A stretch of 64,000 bases of DNA from Halomonas saccharevitans (lineage in GTDB: Bacteria > Pseudomonadota > Gammaproteobacteria > Pseudomonadales > Halomonadaceae). Where the stretch lies: assembly GCF_900116405.1 (NCBI RefSeq), contig NZ_FPAQ01000022.1:1-64000 (forward strand). Reading direction: 5' to 3'. A program made the translations under genes and the position numbers. This document shows, piece by piece, positions 18,286 to 27,153 of this stretch (the stretch's first letter is position 1; each line of letters starts with the position of its first letter). Below the pieces are notes generated by a model. That model saw nothing but the letters and a program-made list of their open reading frames with translations. It had not been told where the DNA came from and ran no database searches.

Positions 18286-18744
18286 TCAGCGTGAGTCGCG
18301 CTCCTGCACACCGAGCTTGGCACGGATGAAATCCGCGTGGCTGACGTGCAACAGCTCGGCCAGACGACGAATGCGATGCTCCTCGAGGTGGTGGCGCTCG
18401 CCATCGACCAGGGATAGCGACCACATCATACGCACCAGCTCCCAGCGCTGATCGTAGTCGAAATGCTCCTTGATCATGCTGACGAACTGATAGTGATCCA
18501 CGGCCGACTCGGCTTCTTCCCGCGCCAGGCGCATCAGGTCGTCCAGATCCGTCTCCGCCAGGTCGAAACGTCGCTGCAACAGCTGGCGCAGCAGGGCCAC
18601 TTCACTATCATCGAGGTGGTAGTCGGCACGGGCCACCTCGAAGAGCAACGCGGCCACGGCCAGCTCAAGGCTGTGAGCCGGCGGATTGGCCTCACCGCCG
18701 CCGGCAATGAAGTCGCTGAAGAAGCGCTGAATCGAATCCATCAT
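18286..18744 (-). CDS. TerB-like (tellurite resistance / DjlA-N fold) protein
   Basis: A 152-residue protein starting MMDSIQRFFSDFIAGG; the ATG at 18744 has GGGGAG upstream. It is an all-helical, acidic TerB-type protein with the repeated pattern of VAALLFEVARADYHLDDSE (about 30-50) and a second helical pair containing DGERHHLEEHRIRRLAELL. TerB-fold proteins often bind metal through such acidic loops and are linked to envelope stress. No other ter genes are nearby, and the function is unknown. It is followed by a DadA-like gene on the same strand. Confidence 0.78.
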   Translation of the reverse strand: MMDSIQRFFSDFIAGGGEANPPAHSLELAVAALLFEVARADYHLDDSEVALLRQLLQRRFDLAETDLDDLMRLAREEAESAVDHYQFVSMIKEHFDYDQRWELVRMMWSLSLVDGERHHLEEHRIRRLAELLHVSHADFIRAKLGVQERDSR

Positions 18745-18773
18745 CGCAGGCGATCTCCCCGTCATTCGTAGAG

Positions 18774-20117
18774 TCACTCAGTATGGCGCAGCGAATGGCC
18801 TCTTCCCACGGCGAAGTAGAGCAAACCGGCCGCCTTCACCGCGTCGGGCTCGAAGAGGTTGCGCCCATCGACCACCACCGGTGTGGCCAGCTGCTGCTTC
18901 AGCCAGGCGAAGTCCAGGGTGCGAAACTCCTTCCACTCGGTGCAGATCACCAGGGCATCTGCCCCTTTCACCGCCTGGATACGATCGCCCACCAGCACCA
19001 GGTCGTCACGCTCGCCGTAGATCCGGCGGCACTCCCGCATCGCCTCCGGGTCGTAAGCCTGCACACGGGCACCGGCGTCCCACAGCGCCTCCATCAGGGT
19101 GCGACTCGGGGCATCGCGCATGTCATCGGTATTCGGCTTGAAGGAAAGGCCCCACAGCGCGATGGTCTTGCCGGCCAAGTCGCCATCGAAGGCCTGACGG
19201 AGCTTGGCGAACAGCGTCTGCTTCTGGCGCTGGTTCACCGACTCAACGGCAGTGAGCAGCTCCGCCCGATAGTCCACGTCGGCCGCCGTGCGCGCCAGGG
19301 CCTGCACGTCCTTGGGGAAACAGGAACCGCCATAGCCGCAGCCCGGATAGATGAACTGATAGCCGATACGCGGATCGGAACCGATCCCGCGGCGCACCTG
19401 TTCCACGTCGGCACCCAACCGCTCGGCCAGATTCGCGATCTCGTTCATGAAGCTGATCTTGGTCGCCAGCATCGCGTTGGCGGCGTACTTGGTCAGCTCG
19501 GCGGCCCGCACGTCCATGAACATCAGCTTTTCCTGCTGACGGATGTAGGGCGCGTAGCACTCGCGCATCAGCCCCTTCACCCGCTCTGACTCGGTGCCGA
19601 CGACGATCCGCGCACCGTGGGTGAAGTCCTCGATGGCGGCCCCTTCCTTGAGAAACTCGGGGTTGGAGCAGACGTCAAAATCGAGGCGCTCGCCGCGGGC
19701 CTCGAGGGTCTTCTTCACCGTCTCGCGCACGCGATCGGCCGTGCCGACCGGCACCGTCGACTTATCGACAATCACCTTGTACTGGTTCATGTGACGGCCG
19801 ATGGTCTCCGCCACCGCCAGCACGTACGTGAGATCGGCACTGCCATCTTCATCCGGCGGCGTACCCACGGCGATGAATTGCAAGGTCCCGAAGGCCACCG
19901 CCTCAGCCGAATCGGTCGTAAAGGAGAGGCGACCCGCCGATACGTTAGCCTGCACCATGCTCTCGAGCCCGGGCTCGTAGATGGGAATCTCCCCGGCCTC
20001 CAGGCGAGCAATCTTGTCGGCATCCACATCCATGCACAGCACGTCATGCCCGACGTCAGCCAGGCAGGTGCCAGTGACCAGGCCCACGTATCCCGTGCCA
20101 AAAATGGTGATCTTCAT
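18774..20117 (-). CDS. ugd: UDP-glucose 6-dehydrogenase
   Basis: NAD-dependent four-electron oxidation of UDP-glucose to UDP-glucuronate for surface polysaccharides. The 447-residue protein has the N-terminal Rossmann motif [20 protein letters not shown], the catalytic cysteine in [12 protein letters not shown] and a C-terminal UDP-binding domain with [18 protein letters not shown]. It lies just downstream of the UDP-glucuronate 4-epimerase gene on the same strand, which would use its product to make UDP-galacturonate. Confidence 0.96.
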   Translation of the reverse strand: MKITIFGTGYVGLVTGTCLADVGHDVLCMDVDADKIARLEAGEIPIYEPGLESMVQANVSAGRLSFTTDSAEAVAFGTLQFIAVGTPPDEDGSADLTYVLAVAETIGRHMNQYKVIVDKSTVPVGTADRVRETVKKTLEARGERLDFDVCSNPEFLKEGAAIEDFTHGARIVVGTESERVKGLMRECYAPYIRQQEKLMFMDVRAAELTKYAANAMLATKISFMNEIANLAERLGADVEQVRRGIGSDPRIGYQFIYPGCGYGGSCFPKDVQALARTAADVDYRAELLTAVESVNQRQKQTLFAKLRQAFDGDLAGKTIALWGLSFKPNTDDMRDAPSRTLMEALWDAGARVQAYDPEAMRECRRIYGERDDLVLVGDRIQAVKGADALVICTEWKEFRTLDFAWLKQQLATPVVVDGRNLFEPDAVKAAGLLYFAVGRGHSLRHTE

Positions 20118-20213
20118 TCCCTGTCTCCTGATCAGTCTCGATGTTCTGTTCTATCCAGTGGAAGCTGTGGTTGTGGGGGCAGTGCGTGTTCGTGGCGATA
20201 AAAGGACGCCTGA

Positions 20214-21221
20214 CTACACCCCATAGAACTCGCGGTACCACGCCACGAACTTTCTCACGCCCTCCTCCACGCTGACCTCGGGGCGATACCCCGTCGCCTG
20301 GTAGAGCGCCTCGGTATCGGCCCAGGTGCGCGGCACATCGCCCGGCTGCATCGGCTGAAAATCACAGATCGCCTCGCGACCGATCGCGGCTTCGACCGCC
20401 CGAACGAAGGCCATCAGCGGCACTGGACTGCCATGACCGATGTTGTAGAGCGCATAGGGCGCACTGGATGAATCAGGCGCCGAGTCACTGGACGGCCGCT
20501 GTGGATCGCCCTGGGGAATGACATCGAGCACTCGCACGACGCCCTCGACGATATCGTCGATGTAGGTGAAGTCTCGCTCCATGTTGCCATGGTTGTAGAC
20601 CTGGATCGGCTCGCCGGCGAGAATCGCGCGGGTGAACTTGAACATCGCCATGTCGGGTCGCCCCCAGGGCCCGTAGACCGTAAAGAAGCGCAGCCCGGTC
20701 ATCGGCACCCGATACAGATGCGCATAGGTATGCGCCATCAGCTCGTTGGCCTTCTTGGTCGCCGCATAGAGACTGATCGGGTGATCCACGCCGTCCCCGG
20801 TGGCGAAGGGCACCTTCTCGTTCATGCCATACACCGAGCTCGAGGATGCATAGACCAGGTGCTCCACGCCCGCCTGCCGACAGCCCTCGAGCACGTTCAG
20901 ATGCCCCACTAGATTACTGTCGGCGTAGACGTGCGGATTCTCCAGCGAGTAGCGCACCCCGGCCTGGGCCGCCAGGTGAATCACCCGATCGAAACGATGC
21001 TTGGCGAACAGTGCCGCCATGCCCTCGCGATCGGCCAGGTCCAGCTCGATGAACCGCACGTCGTCGCAGTCGGCAAGGTCATCGAGACGTGCCCGCTTGA
21101 GCGAGACATCGTAGTAGTCGTTGAGGTTATCAATGCCGACGATCTCATGACCCTGGCCGGCCAATCGCCTGGCCGCGGCATGGCCGATGAAACCGGCCAT
21201 GCCGGTAATTAAGAGCTTCAT
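20214..21221 (-). CDS. NAD-dependent epimerase, probable UDP-glucuronate 4-epimerase
   Basis: Extended short-chain dehydrogenase predicted to convert UDP-glucuronate to UDP-galacturonate. The 335-residue protein starts MKLLITGMAGFIGHAAARRL (ATG at 21221 with AAGGAA upstream), has IDNLNDYYDVSLKRARL, the SSSSVYG and YAATKK catalytic motifs and FTVYGPWGRPDMA, all typical of the Gae/LspL/CapI type. It pairs with ugd downstream. Divergent from the glycosyltransferase gene at 21340. Confidence 0.9.
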   Translation of the reverse strand: MKLLITGMAGFIGHAAARRLAGQGHEIVGIDNLNDYYDVSLKRARLDDLADCDDVRFIELDLADREGMAALFAKHRFDRVIHLAAQAGVRYSLENPHVYADSNLVGHLNVLEGCRQAGVEHLVYASSSSVYGMNEKVPFATGDGVDHPISLYAATKKANELMAHTYAHLYRVPMTGLRFFTVYGPWGRPDMAMFKFTRAILAGEPIQVYNHGNMERDFTYIDDIVEGVVRVLDVIPQGDPQRPSSDSAPDSSSAPYALYNIGHGSPVPLMAFVRAVEAAIGREAICDFQPMQPGDVPRTWADTEALYQATGYRPEVSVEEGVRKFVAWYREFYGV

Positions 21222-21339
21222 GGTGATTCCTTGGGTGGCGCCGAGCGGAATTGTAACGCAATCACTCCAACGCCGCGTCCCCGCCACTTGCCCAGCTCAC
21301 TATGATAGCCTTGCGCAGATTTACAGCCACGAGAGCCCC

Positions 21340-22407
21340 ATGGCCCCAAAACGTTTCGCCTTCGTTATCGAGGATCTGTACGGCGGCGGCGCCCAGAAGT
21401 CGCTGCTCTACACGGCCGACCAGCTGCGCCAGCGCGGCCACGATGTCATTGTTTACACGCTTCGCGAGCGCATCGAACACCGGCTGCCGGACGGCCTCGA
21501 GATCGAGAACCTCGGTGTGGTAACGGCGTTTACCAAGGCCACCACCACGGTGCTGACCGAGAAATGGCAAGCCTCGCGCATCGCCCGCGCCCTGAAACAC
21601 TGGCGACCCGACGTGGTGATCTCCTGCTCCTGCGACAAGATCACCCGCCACCTGAAACATCCCAATCTGTATTTCTGGGTGAAGTCCGACGTATCGGCCA
21701 AGTTCAGCGATCCAAGACAGCGCGAGCGCGCCTTCGCGAAAGTACGCCGCTTCTACGGCGGCCGGCAGGTCATCGCCGTCTCAAAGGGCGTGAAAGAGAA
21801 CCTGGAACGCGTGGTGGGCTTAAAGGCCGAGCGAATCCTCCCCATCTACAACCCCTACGAGCGCGAGCCCTTCGTGGCGATGGCGGAAGAGCCCGCCGCG
21901 CTGCCTGAGGGTGACTTCTTTCTCTGCGTCGCCGCCTTGGAACCCCGAAAGCGCCATGGCCGCCTGCTGCGCGCCTACGCTGCAAGTGGCATCAGCACGC
22001 CACTCCTGATCATGGGTAAGGGCAAACCCGAGCATGAAGCGGCAATCCGCGAGCAGATCATCGAGCTGGGCCTGAGCGATCGCGTGAGTCTGGCCGGCTA
22101 TCATCACAACCCCTATCCCTGGATCGCCAACGCCAAGGCGATGATCCTGACCTCCGACGCCGAGGGGCTACCCAGAGTGCTCATCGAGGCCCTGCTTCTG
22201 CACACGCCGGTAATCAGCGTGGACTGCCCCAGCGGCCCGAAGGAGATCCTGACCCAGGAACTCGCCGACTTCCTGGTGGCACCCGAGAACGAAAAGGGCC
22301 TGGCCGATGCGATCGCTCGCATGGACCAAGCCCCTGTGAAGATCGAGGAACGCCACTACCGGCAGTTCCTCAAGGAAAGCGTACTGCCCCAGTTCGAGGC
22401 CCTATGA
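21340..22407 (+). CDS. Glycosyltransferase family 4 protein
   Basis: Predicted cytosolic retaining sugar transferase of the GT-B fold, 355 residues, starting MAPKRFAFVIEDLYGGGAQK. The start at 21340 was chosen because that is where family similarity begins; the frame is open upstream. The N-domain has the GGGAQ motif and the C-domain has HHNPYPWI, the DAEGLPRVLIEAL acceptor/donor loop and DCPSGPKEIL. Two paralogs of similar design are in this cluster (23263 and 26017). Together with the kinase-like gene behind it this suggests LPS-core assembly. Donor and acceptor are unknown. Confidence 0.87.
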   Translation: MAPKRFAFVIEDLYGGGAQKSLLYTADQLRQRGHDVIVYTLRERIEHRLPDGLEIENLGVVTAFTKATTTVLTEKWQASRIARALKHWRPDVVISCSCDKITRHLKHPNLYFWVKSDVSAKFSDPRQRERAFAKVRRFYGGRQVIAVSKGVKENLERVVGLKAERILPIYNPYEREPFVAMAEEPAALPEGDFFLCVAALEPRKRHGRLLRAYAASGISTPLLIMGKGKPEHEAAIREQIIELGLSDRVSLAGYHHNPYPWIANAKAMILTSDAEGLPRVLIEALLLHTPVISVDCPSGPKEILTQELADFLVAPENEKGLADAIARMDQAPVKIEERHYRQFLKESVLPQFEAL

Positions 22408-22435
22408 TCAAAGGCCTTCGCCATCAGGACATGAC

Positions 22436-23152
22436 GTGAAACTGCTCGAGCTCCCCTTCGATGATGGCCGGCACCGCTACCTGGTCTTTCACCCGGCCGG
22501 CCTGCCGTATCGGCTGAACCTCGTCAGTACCGCCACCACCCAGGCCTTCGAGGCCGTTGGCAGCAGTCGTTTCTATGTCTCGCAGGATCGGCGGATTCTC
22601 GCCAAGGTGGTGCCGGACAAGTTCGCTAGGCGCCAGGCCCCGTTCAAGTGGCTACTGAGGGACTACCTCGAGAAACGCTGCCTGGGCCAGTCCGACGCCC
22701 GCAAGGAGTATCTCAGCCTGCAGGTCCTGCGCCGTGCCGGCCTCGCCACCCCTCAGTGCCACGGCTGGGGGATATCGCTTAATACCCGCAACCGCAACGG
22801 CTCGCTCTTGCTGATGGAGCACGTGCAGAACGCACGGCCGGGCGGCGAGGTCTTCGACGAACTGGACGAGCCGGGGCGTCTCGCTTTCCTAGAGCGCTTC
22901 TGCCAGGAGGTGGCCCGGCTCGCCCACGCCGGCTACGTGCACCGCGACCTGCACTACAACAACCTGCTGATCGACGAACACGAAGAGATTCTGTGGATCG
23001 ATGCCCACGTGCGCCAGTTACCAACGAAACGCGCCGACCAGTGGCCGGCGCTGAAGCGGTCGTTGACGGCGAAAAAACTCAGGGGTAATCGCTATGAGGC
23101 TTATGCTGAGCGCTGCCTCCATGAGTCATATCGTGGGAGCTTCAAAGGATAA
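22436..23152 (+). CDS. Lipopolysaccharide kinase (Kdo/WaaP-like, InaA family)
   Basis: Protein-kinase-fold enzyme predicted to phosphorylate LPS core sugar. The 238-residue protein starts with GTG at 22436 preceded by AGGA. The catalytic loop HRDLHYNN (169-176) has D171 and N176, and the metal-binding aspartate D189 is in WIDAH in place of the usual DFG. A GT4 gene precedes it and another follows. The link to LPS core is inferred from this family and context; it could act on another envelope glycan. Confidence 0.83.
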   Translation: MKLLELPFDDGRHRYLVFHPAGLPYRLNLVSTATTQAFEAVGSSRFYVSQDRRILAKVVPDKFARRQAPFKWLLRDYLEKRCLGQSDARKEYLSLQVLRRAGLATPQCHGWGISLNTRNRNGSLLLMEHVQNARPGGEVFDELDEPGRLAFLERFCQEVARLAHAGYVHRDLHYNNLLIDEHEEILWIDAHVRQLPTKRADQWPALKRSLTAKKLRGNRYEAYAERCLHESYRGSFKG

Positions 23153-23262
23153 AAGCGTTCAGAAACAAGTCGTGCAATGAGAAGCCAGGCATGGCCTCGC
23201 CTGATGGCCTGGCAGCGCGCTGATGTGACTGCTCTATCTACAGACCCGGGGAACCTTCCAAC

Positions 23263-24378
23263 ATGCCGCATGTACTCCTTGTCATCGACCAATTGGCCAG
23301 CGGCGGAGCGCCCCGTTCTGTCCTGAAGCTGACCCGCGCCCTGCTGGAGAGCCATATCAGGGTGTCACTGATCTCGTTGTCGGATCGGGTGGGACTCCCG
23401 ATCCCGGAAGGGGCTGAGTGTCATGTCGTCGCTTTCACGCCTTCAACCCGCTGGGAAAAACTTCATCGCTATAAGATTCATGCCAGGCGGCTAGATGACT
23501 TCCTGAGTAGCCACATGACGCCATTGGATCTTGTGGTCTCGAACCTGCACCAAGCCCACCAGGTCGTCAGTCGCTCATCGCTGGCCAAGCAGGCTTGGTA
23601 CTGCCTGCGATCCGACCCGTGGCAGGAGCTGCTGTCTAACAAGCGAGGCTGGCGAAGGCAACTCAAACGCCACAAGGTCCGTCGACTCTATGACAACAAG
23701 CGCATCATTGCCCTTTCACGCACCAACCTGGAATCGCTCGATCGCATCGGCAGCCAGCCGGATGCGACACGAGTCATTCCCAACGTGCTTGAGGTGGAGC
23801 GCATTCACAAACTCATGGAAGAGTCGGTGGCAGAACCAGCGCTTCAGGATACCGGCTTCTGCCTGTTTGTCGGTCGTCTCAACTTTCGGCAAAAGCGCCT
23901 GGATCGTCTGCTGGAAGGCTATCTTGCCAGCGGCATCGAACTGCCACTGGTACTGATCGGTGACGGGGAAAGCAAGCGACTGCAGCAGGAAGTGACTCGC
24001 TTGGATTTGCAGGATCGGGTCTGGGCACTGGGGTCTCGTGACAACCCCTACCCTTACATGAAGAGAGCAAGCGCGCTCCTGCTCTCTTCGGACTACGAGG
24101 GGCTTCCCAATGTGCTGCTGGAATCGCTGGCCTGTGGCACGCCGGTCGTCAGCACCGACTGTCTGTCAGGCCCTCGGGACATCCTGGTGGGCGATCTGGC
24201 CAGAGGTCTTGTACCCCTGGAGGATACTGAGGCCTTCGGGAAAGCGATACGCGACGTCATTGATCACTCTCCCAGCATCGAACCCAACCACATTTCCCCG
24301 TACATGCCGGAAACCGTCTCTGCCGCCTACCATGAACTAATAGGAGAAGGGCCCTGTAAAAGACATTCTGGCTTCTGA
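23263..24378 (+). CDS. Glycosyltransferase family 4 protein
   Basis: A 371-residue GT-B glycosyltransferase beginning MPHVLLVIDQLASGGAPRSV. The C-terminal domain has FVGRLNFRQKRLDRLL, SRDNPYPYMKRA, DYEGLPNVLLESLACGTPVV and DCLSGPRDIL, closely parallel to the proteins at 21340 and 26017. Lower GC at wobble positions than its upstream neighbour suggests different ancestry. Probably adds one sugar of the core or surface glycan; specificity not readable. Converges with the acyltransferase gene. Confidence 0.87.
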   Translation: MPHVLLVIDQLASGGAPRSVLKLTRALLESHIRVSLISLSDRVGLPIPEGAECHVVAFTPSTRWEKLHRYKIHARRLDDFLSSHMTPLDLVVSNLHQAHQVVSRSSLAKQAWYCLRSDPWQELLSNKRGWRRQLKRHKVRRLYDNKRIIALSRTNLESLDRIGSQPDATRVIPNVLEVERIHKLMEESVAEPALQDTGFCLFVGRLNFRQKRLDRLLEGYLASGIELPLVLIGDGESKRLQQEVTRLDLQDRVWALGSRDNPYPYMKRASALLLSSDYEGLPNVLLESLACGTPVVSTDCLSGPRDILVGDLARGLVPLEDTEAFGKAIRDVIDHSPSIEPNHISPYMPETVSAAYHELIGEGPCKRHSGF

Positions 24379-24422
24379 GCTGCCGCTACTCTGACCAGTC
24401 GGATCGACAAGCCTTTTCGATC

Positions 24423-24953
24423 CTACCTCATCGTGTTGATCACGCGTGCCGGCACCCCCGCCAGCACCACATCATCACCAAAGGGCTGATTGACCAGCGC
24501 GTTGGCGCCGATGATCACGTTGTTGCCTACCCGCCCTTTGCCGACAACCTTGGCACCGGGATAGACGACGACGTCATTCCCCAAGCGGGGAAATGGCGCC
24601 TGGCCCTTTGGCGCCCCTGCCAACGTCACCTGCTGGTAGAGCCGACATCGCTCACCGAGCACCAGTCTATCGCCAATCACCACCGATATCGGATGAGGAA
24701 AGTGCAGCCCCTCTCCGATCGTGGTTCTGGGCCCCACATAGACACCAAACCGAAGCGCCAGCCCATTGAATAGCCACCGGGCCAATCCCCTGGCTCCAAC
24801 ATGCTGTAACCACTGCGCAAGCCGAAGTCGCGAAAGGACCTGGGTGGCCGGCTTGCCAATGCGCAACTGATAGCACAGACGCCACCAGGACCACCGCTGC
24901 TTAGGCTTGAAGGTCTCTTCCTGAATCAATCCCTTTAGATGCTGAAGGTTAAT
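24423..24953 (-). CDS. Serine-acetyltransferase-like hexapeptide O-acetyltransferase
   Basis: Trimeric left-handed beta-helix acyltransferase, 176 residues with the start used here. The C-terminal half has repeated hexapeptides and the segments GLHFPHPISVVIG, YQQVTLAG, VYPGAKVVG and NNVIIGANALV. It looks like the CysE/WcaB group and probably acetylates a sugar of the surface glycan. There is no ATG or GTG in the first half of the frame. A strong TAGGAGG ribosome site stands 6 bases before an ATT at 24953; the other choice is a TTG at 24995 with no ribosome site. The ATT start is my inference. Confidence 0.8.
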   Translation of the reverse strand: MNLQHLKGLIQEETFKPKQRWSWWRLCYQLRIGKPATQVLSRLRLAQWLQHVGARGLARWLFNGLALRFGVYVGPRTTIGEGLHFPHPISVVIGDRLVLGERCRLYQQVTLAGAPKGQAPFPRLGNDVVVYPGAKVVGKGRVGNNVIIGANALVNQPFGDDVVLAGVPARVINTMR

Positions 24954-25013
24954 GGAAGTCCTCCTACAACTTGCCTGCTCACCCAAGAAATACAATCTTT
25001 TTGCAATGATGGA

Positions 25014-25895
25014 TCAGGGGAGTACTGGATCCAGCGGTCCGGGCTCGGTCTCGGGGAGACACTCGACCAAGGCAGCCCTTACGCGCTCCAGCGCTTCCTG
25101 CCCGAAAGCCCCCTGCGTGACGCTCTCCCACCACTCTCGATGTACCGCCTTTACCGTCACCGGCACCAAGGGTAAGCCGAGCCGCTGCGCCATGGCCAGT
25201 CGATGCAGGCCCCGGTTTATCTTGATGAGCCGGCCTTCACGACTGACGGCGACCCCGAGCTGATCCTTTCCGCGTCCGGCATCAAAACCGCGTACCGCCA
25301 TGTCATCGAGAAAGCTCAGATACACGCGCAGGTAGGTGAGGATACGGTCCTCCGAATCCAGCAGGATACCCTGCTGGTGCGACGACCACGGCTGCCCGGC
25401 GTTCAGTCGCGCCTTCAGTTCTCGGAACCGCTCGGTCTTGCGCAGATCATCCCTATGGTCATCGAGATCGCTGATGAAACGATAGCGCGAACTACGTAGA
25501 AGATTGCCACGCCGTTGGTCCCACTCGCCATCCCAAATGAACGCCGAGGATGAAGGTCTACATCGCTTGGGATAGCCGCGCCAGTGGGTGCTGCGAATCA
25601 ATGCTCTGGGATCGACATGCAGCACCAGGTCATCTTCCAGCGCTTCTTCCACGGCACGCCTGGGTAGCCCACGGCGCTCCATCAACTCAGGACTGGGTCT
25701 TCCCCGAGACCATAGCGTAAAAAGCCATCGTTCCAGCGGCAGCGCGACACGTTCCAGCGTGCGATCACGAAGTGCGACTTGTGCACGGGCACGTTGCACC
25801 GGCCAGAACATTCGCCGGTCATAGAGCGGAGCAAAGGCCGGATCACCGGCAGGTGCGATGGGGACACGCTTTTCGGAGCCAGATACAAACTGCAT
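25014..25895 (-). CDS. Unknown protein with a ParB/sulfiredoxin-like motif in the LPS-type cluster
   Basis: A 293-residue basic, arginine-rich soluble protein that I cannot name. The N-terminal half has no recognisable motif (WRGYPKRCRPSSSAFIWDGE at 106-124 is distinctive). Near the C-terminus, residues 222-250 read IKINRGLHRLAMAQRLG, then PLVPVTV, close to the pattern D-G-x-HRxxAAxxLG-VPV of ParB/sulfiredoxin-fold proteins. Some proteins with this fold are nucleotide-dependent kinases of small molecules (SbnI, SerK). Being set among glycosyltransferases, it may modify a glycan or precursor. That is inference. Confidence 0.6.
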   Translation of the reverse strand: MQFVSGSEKRVPIAPAGDPAFAPLYDRRMFWPVQRARAQVALRDRTLERVALPLERWLFTLWSRGRPSPELMERRGLPRRAVEEALEDDLVLHVDPRALIRSTHWRGYPKRCRPSSSAFIWDGEWDQRRGNLLRSSRYRFISDLDDHRDDLRKTERFRELKARLNAGQPWSSHQQGILLDSEDRILTYLRVYLSFLDDMAVRGFDAGRGKDQLGVAVSREGRLIKINRGLHRLAMAQRLGLPLVPVTVKAVHREWWESVTQGAFGQEALERVRAALVECLPETEPGPLDPVLP

Positions 25896-26016
25896 GCTGA
25901 TGGACGCAATTCTTACGCAAGGAAATAATATGCTAGCAAACTAATAACGCGCTGTCATAGCGATATCGGCGCTTTTGCTAACCGGCATGTTGCACACGGC
26001 CCCATCAGAATCTGAC

Positions 26017-27153
26017 TCAGCGTACAAACCGCGCCGCCACCTCTTCCGGTCGAAAGTCATCCAGCCACTGCTCTTTCACCAGCGGCTTATCACCTGACAG
26101 GGCCCTTCTCATGCCCGCCGCAAGGCTGGCCTCGTCATGGGCAACCACACACTCCTCCAGCTCTCCTTTCAGGATGGTGCGAATACCACCGGGGCAGTCC
26201 ACGCTGAGCACCGGTGTGCCACAGGCCATGGCCTCGAATAGCACGATCCCCATGCCCTCGAAGCGCGAACTCAGCACGAAGAGGCGCGCATGGTGCATCC
26301 AAGGGTAGGGATTGCTGCGCTGACCGGCGAAGATCACGCGATCGGCGATGCCAAGCTCCTGTGACAGGACCTCGAGCCGCTCTCGTTCCTGACCGTCACC
26401 GACCAGCACCAGCGGCAGCGTAATCTCCGCAAGCGCATAGGCCTTAAGCAACAGCGCCTGATCCTTGGCCGGCACCAGCCGCGCCACGTTGACGATATAA
26501 GGCTCACTGGGCAGGTCAGGCTCGGGCGCGATCATCTGCCGGCGAATGCTCTCAAGTGGACAGGGATTGGGAATGACGTTCAGCGAGGCCGGCTCGAAGT
26601 GCCAGACGCGCATGGCCTCTCGCACGCTCTCGGCGACGCCATCGGAGACGGTCACTAGATGTCGGCGATGGTACAAGCAACGCGCAAATAGCCGACGACG
26701 CCAGTCGCACCCACCCACATGCAGGATGTTTTCCAACACATAACGCGCCCGTTCATCACGGAAGGTCCAGATGAGCTCAAAGGTGCCGACCCCACGGAAG
26801 ACGATACGATCGACCCGGCCATGACGACGCTCGAAGGCCCTGAGCCATACCCGAAACACCACGCCCCCCATAATGCCAGTACCGAGGAACAAAGAGCGCT
26901 TTACCAAGGGATTCAGAAGGACCCTCGCCAGCAGTTCCAGCACCAGGCCCAACCCGGTCAGCCGACTCCACCAGCGCAGTGCCAGTTTATGCTGCTGCAC
27001 TTTCGGGTGTTCCGGAGCCAGCGGCCTGTCAACCTGGCGCAGGCTGAGCAGATGACTCTCATGGCCGGCCTCAGCAAAGGCATCGGCCAGGTTCACGGCG
27101 ACACGCTCCATGCCACCCATCTTCAGCGAACGAACCACCACCAGGGTACGCAT
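26017..27153 (-). CDS. Glycosyltransferase family 4 protein
   Basis: A 378-residue GT-B glycosyltransferase starting MRTLVVVRSLKMGGMERVAV. It has IVNVARLVPAKDQALLL, QRSNPYPWMHHARLFVLSSR and FEGMGIVLFEAMACGTPVLS followed by DCPGGIRTIL. Third member of the paralogous set in this cluster. Its ATG overlaps the stop of the upstream polymerase/ligase gene (TGATG), so the two are translationally coupled, suggesting they act on the same glycan. Confidence 0.88.
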   Translation of the reverse strand: MRTLVVVRSLKMGGMERVAVNLADAFAEAGHESHLLSLRQVDRPLAPEHPKVQQHKLALRWWSRLTGLGLVLELLARVLLNPLVKRSLFLGTGIMGGVVFRVWLRAFERRHGRVDRIVFRGVGTFELIWTFRDERARYVLENILHVGGCDWRRRLFARCLYHRRHLVTVSDGVAESVREAMRVWHFEPASLNVIPNPCPLESIRRQMIAPEPDLPSEPYIVNVARLVPAKDQALLLKAYALAEITLPLVLVGDGQERERLEVLSQELGIADRVIFAGQRSNPYPWMHHARLFVLSSRFEGMGIVLFEAMACGTPVLSVDCPGGIRTILKGELEECVVAHDEASLAAGMRRALSGDKPLVKEQWLDDFRPEEVAARFVR

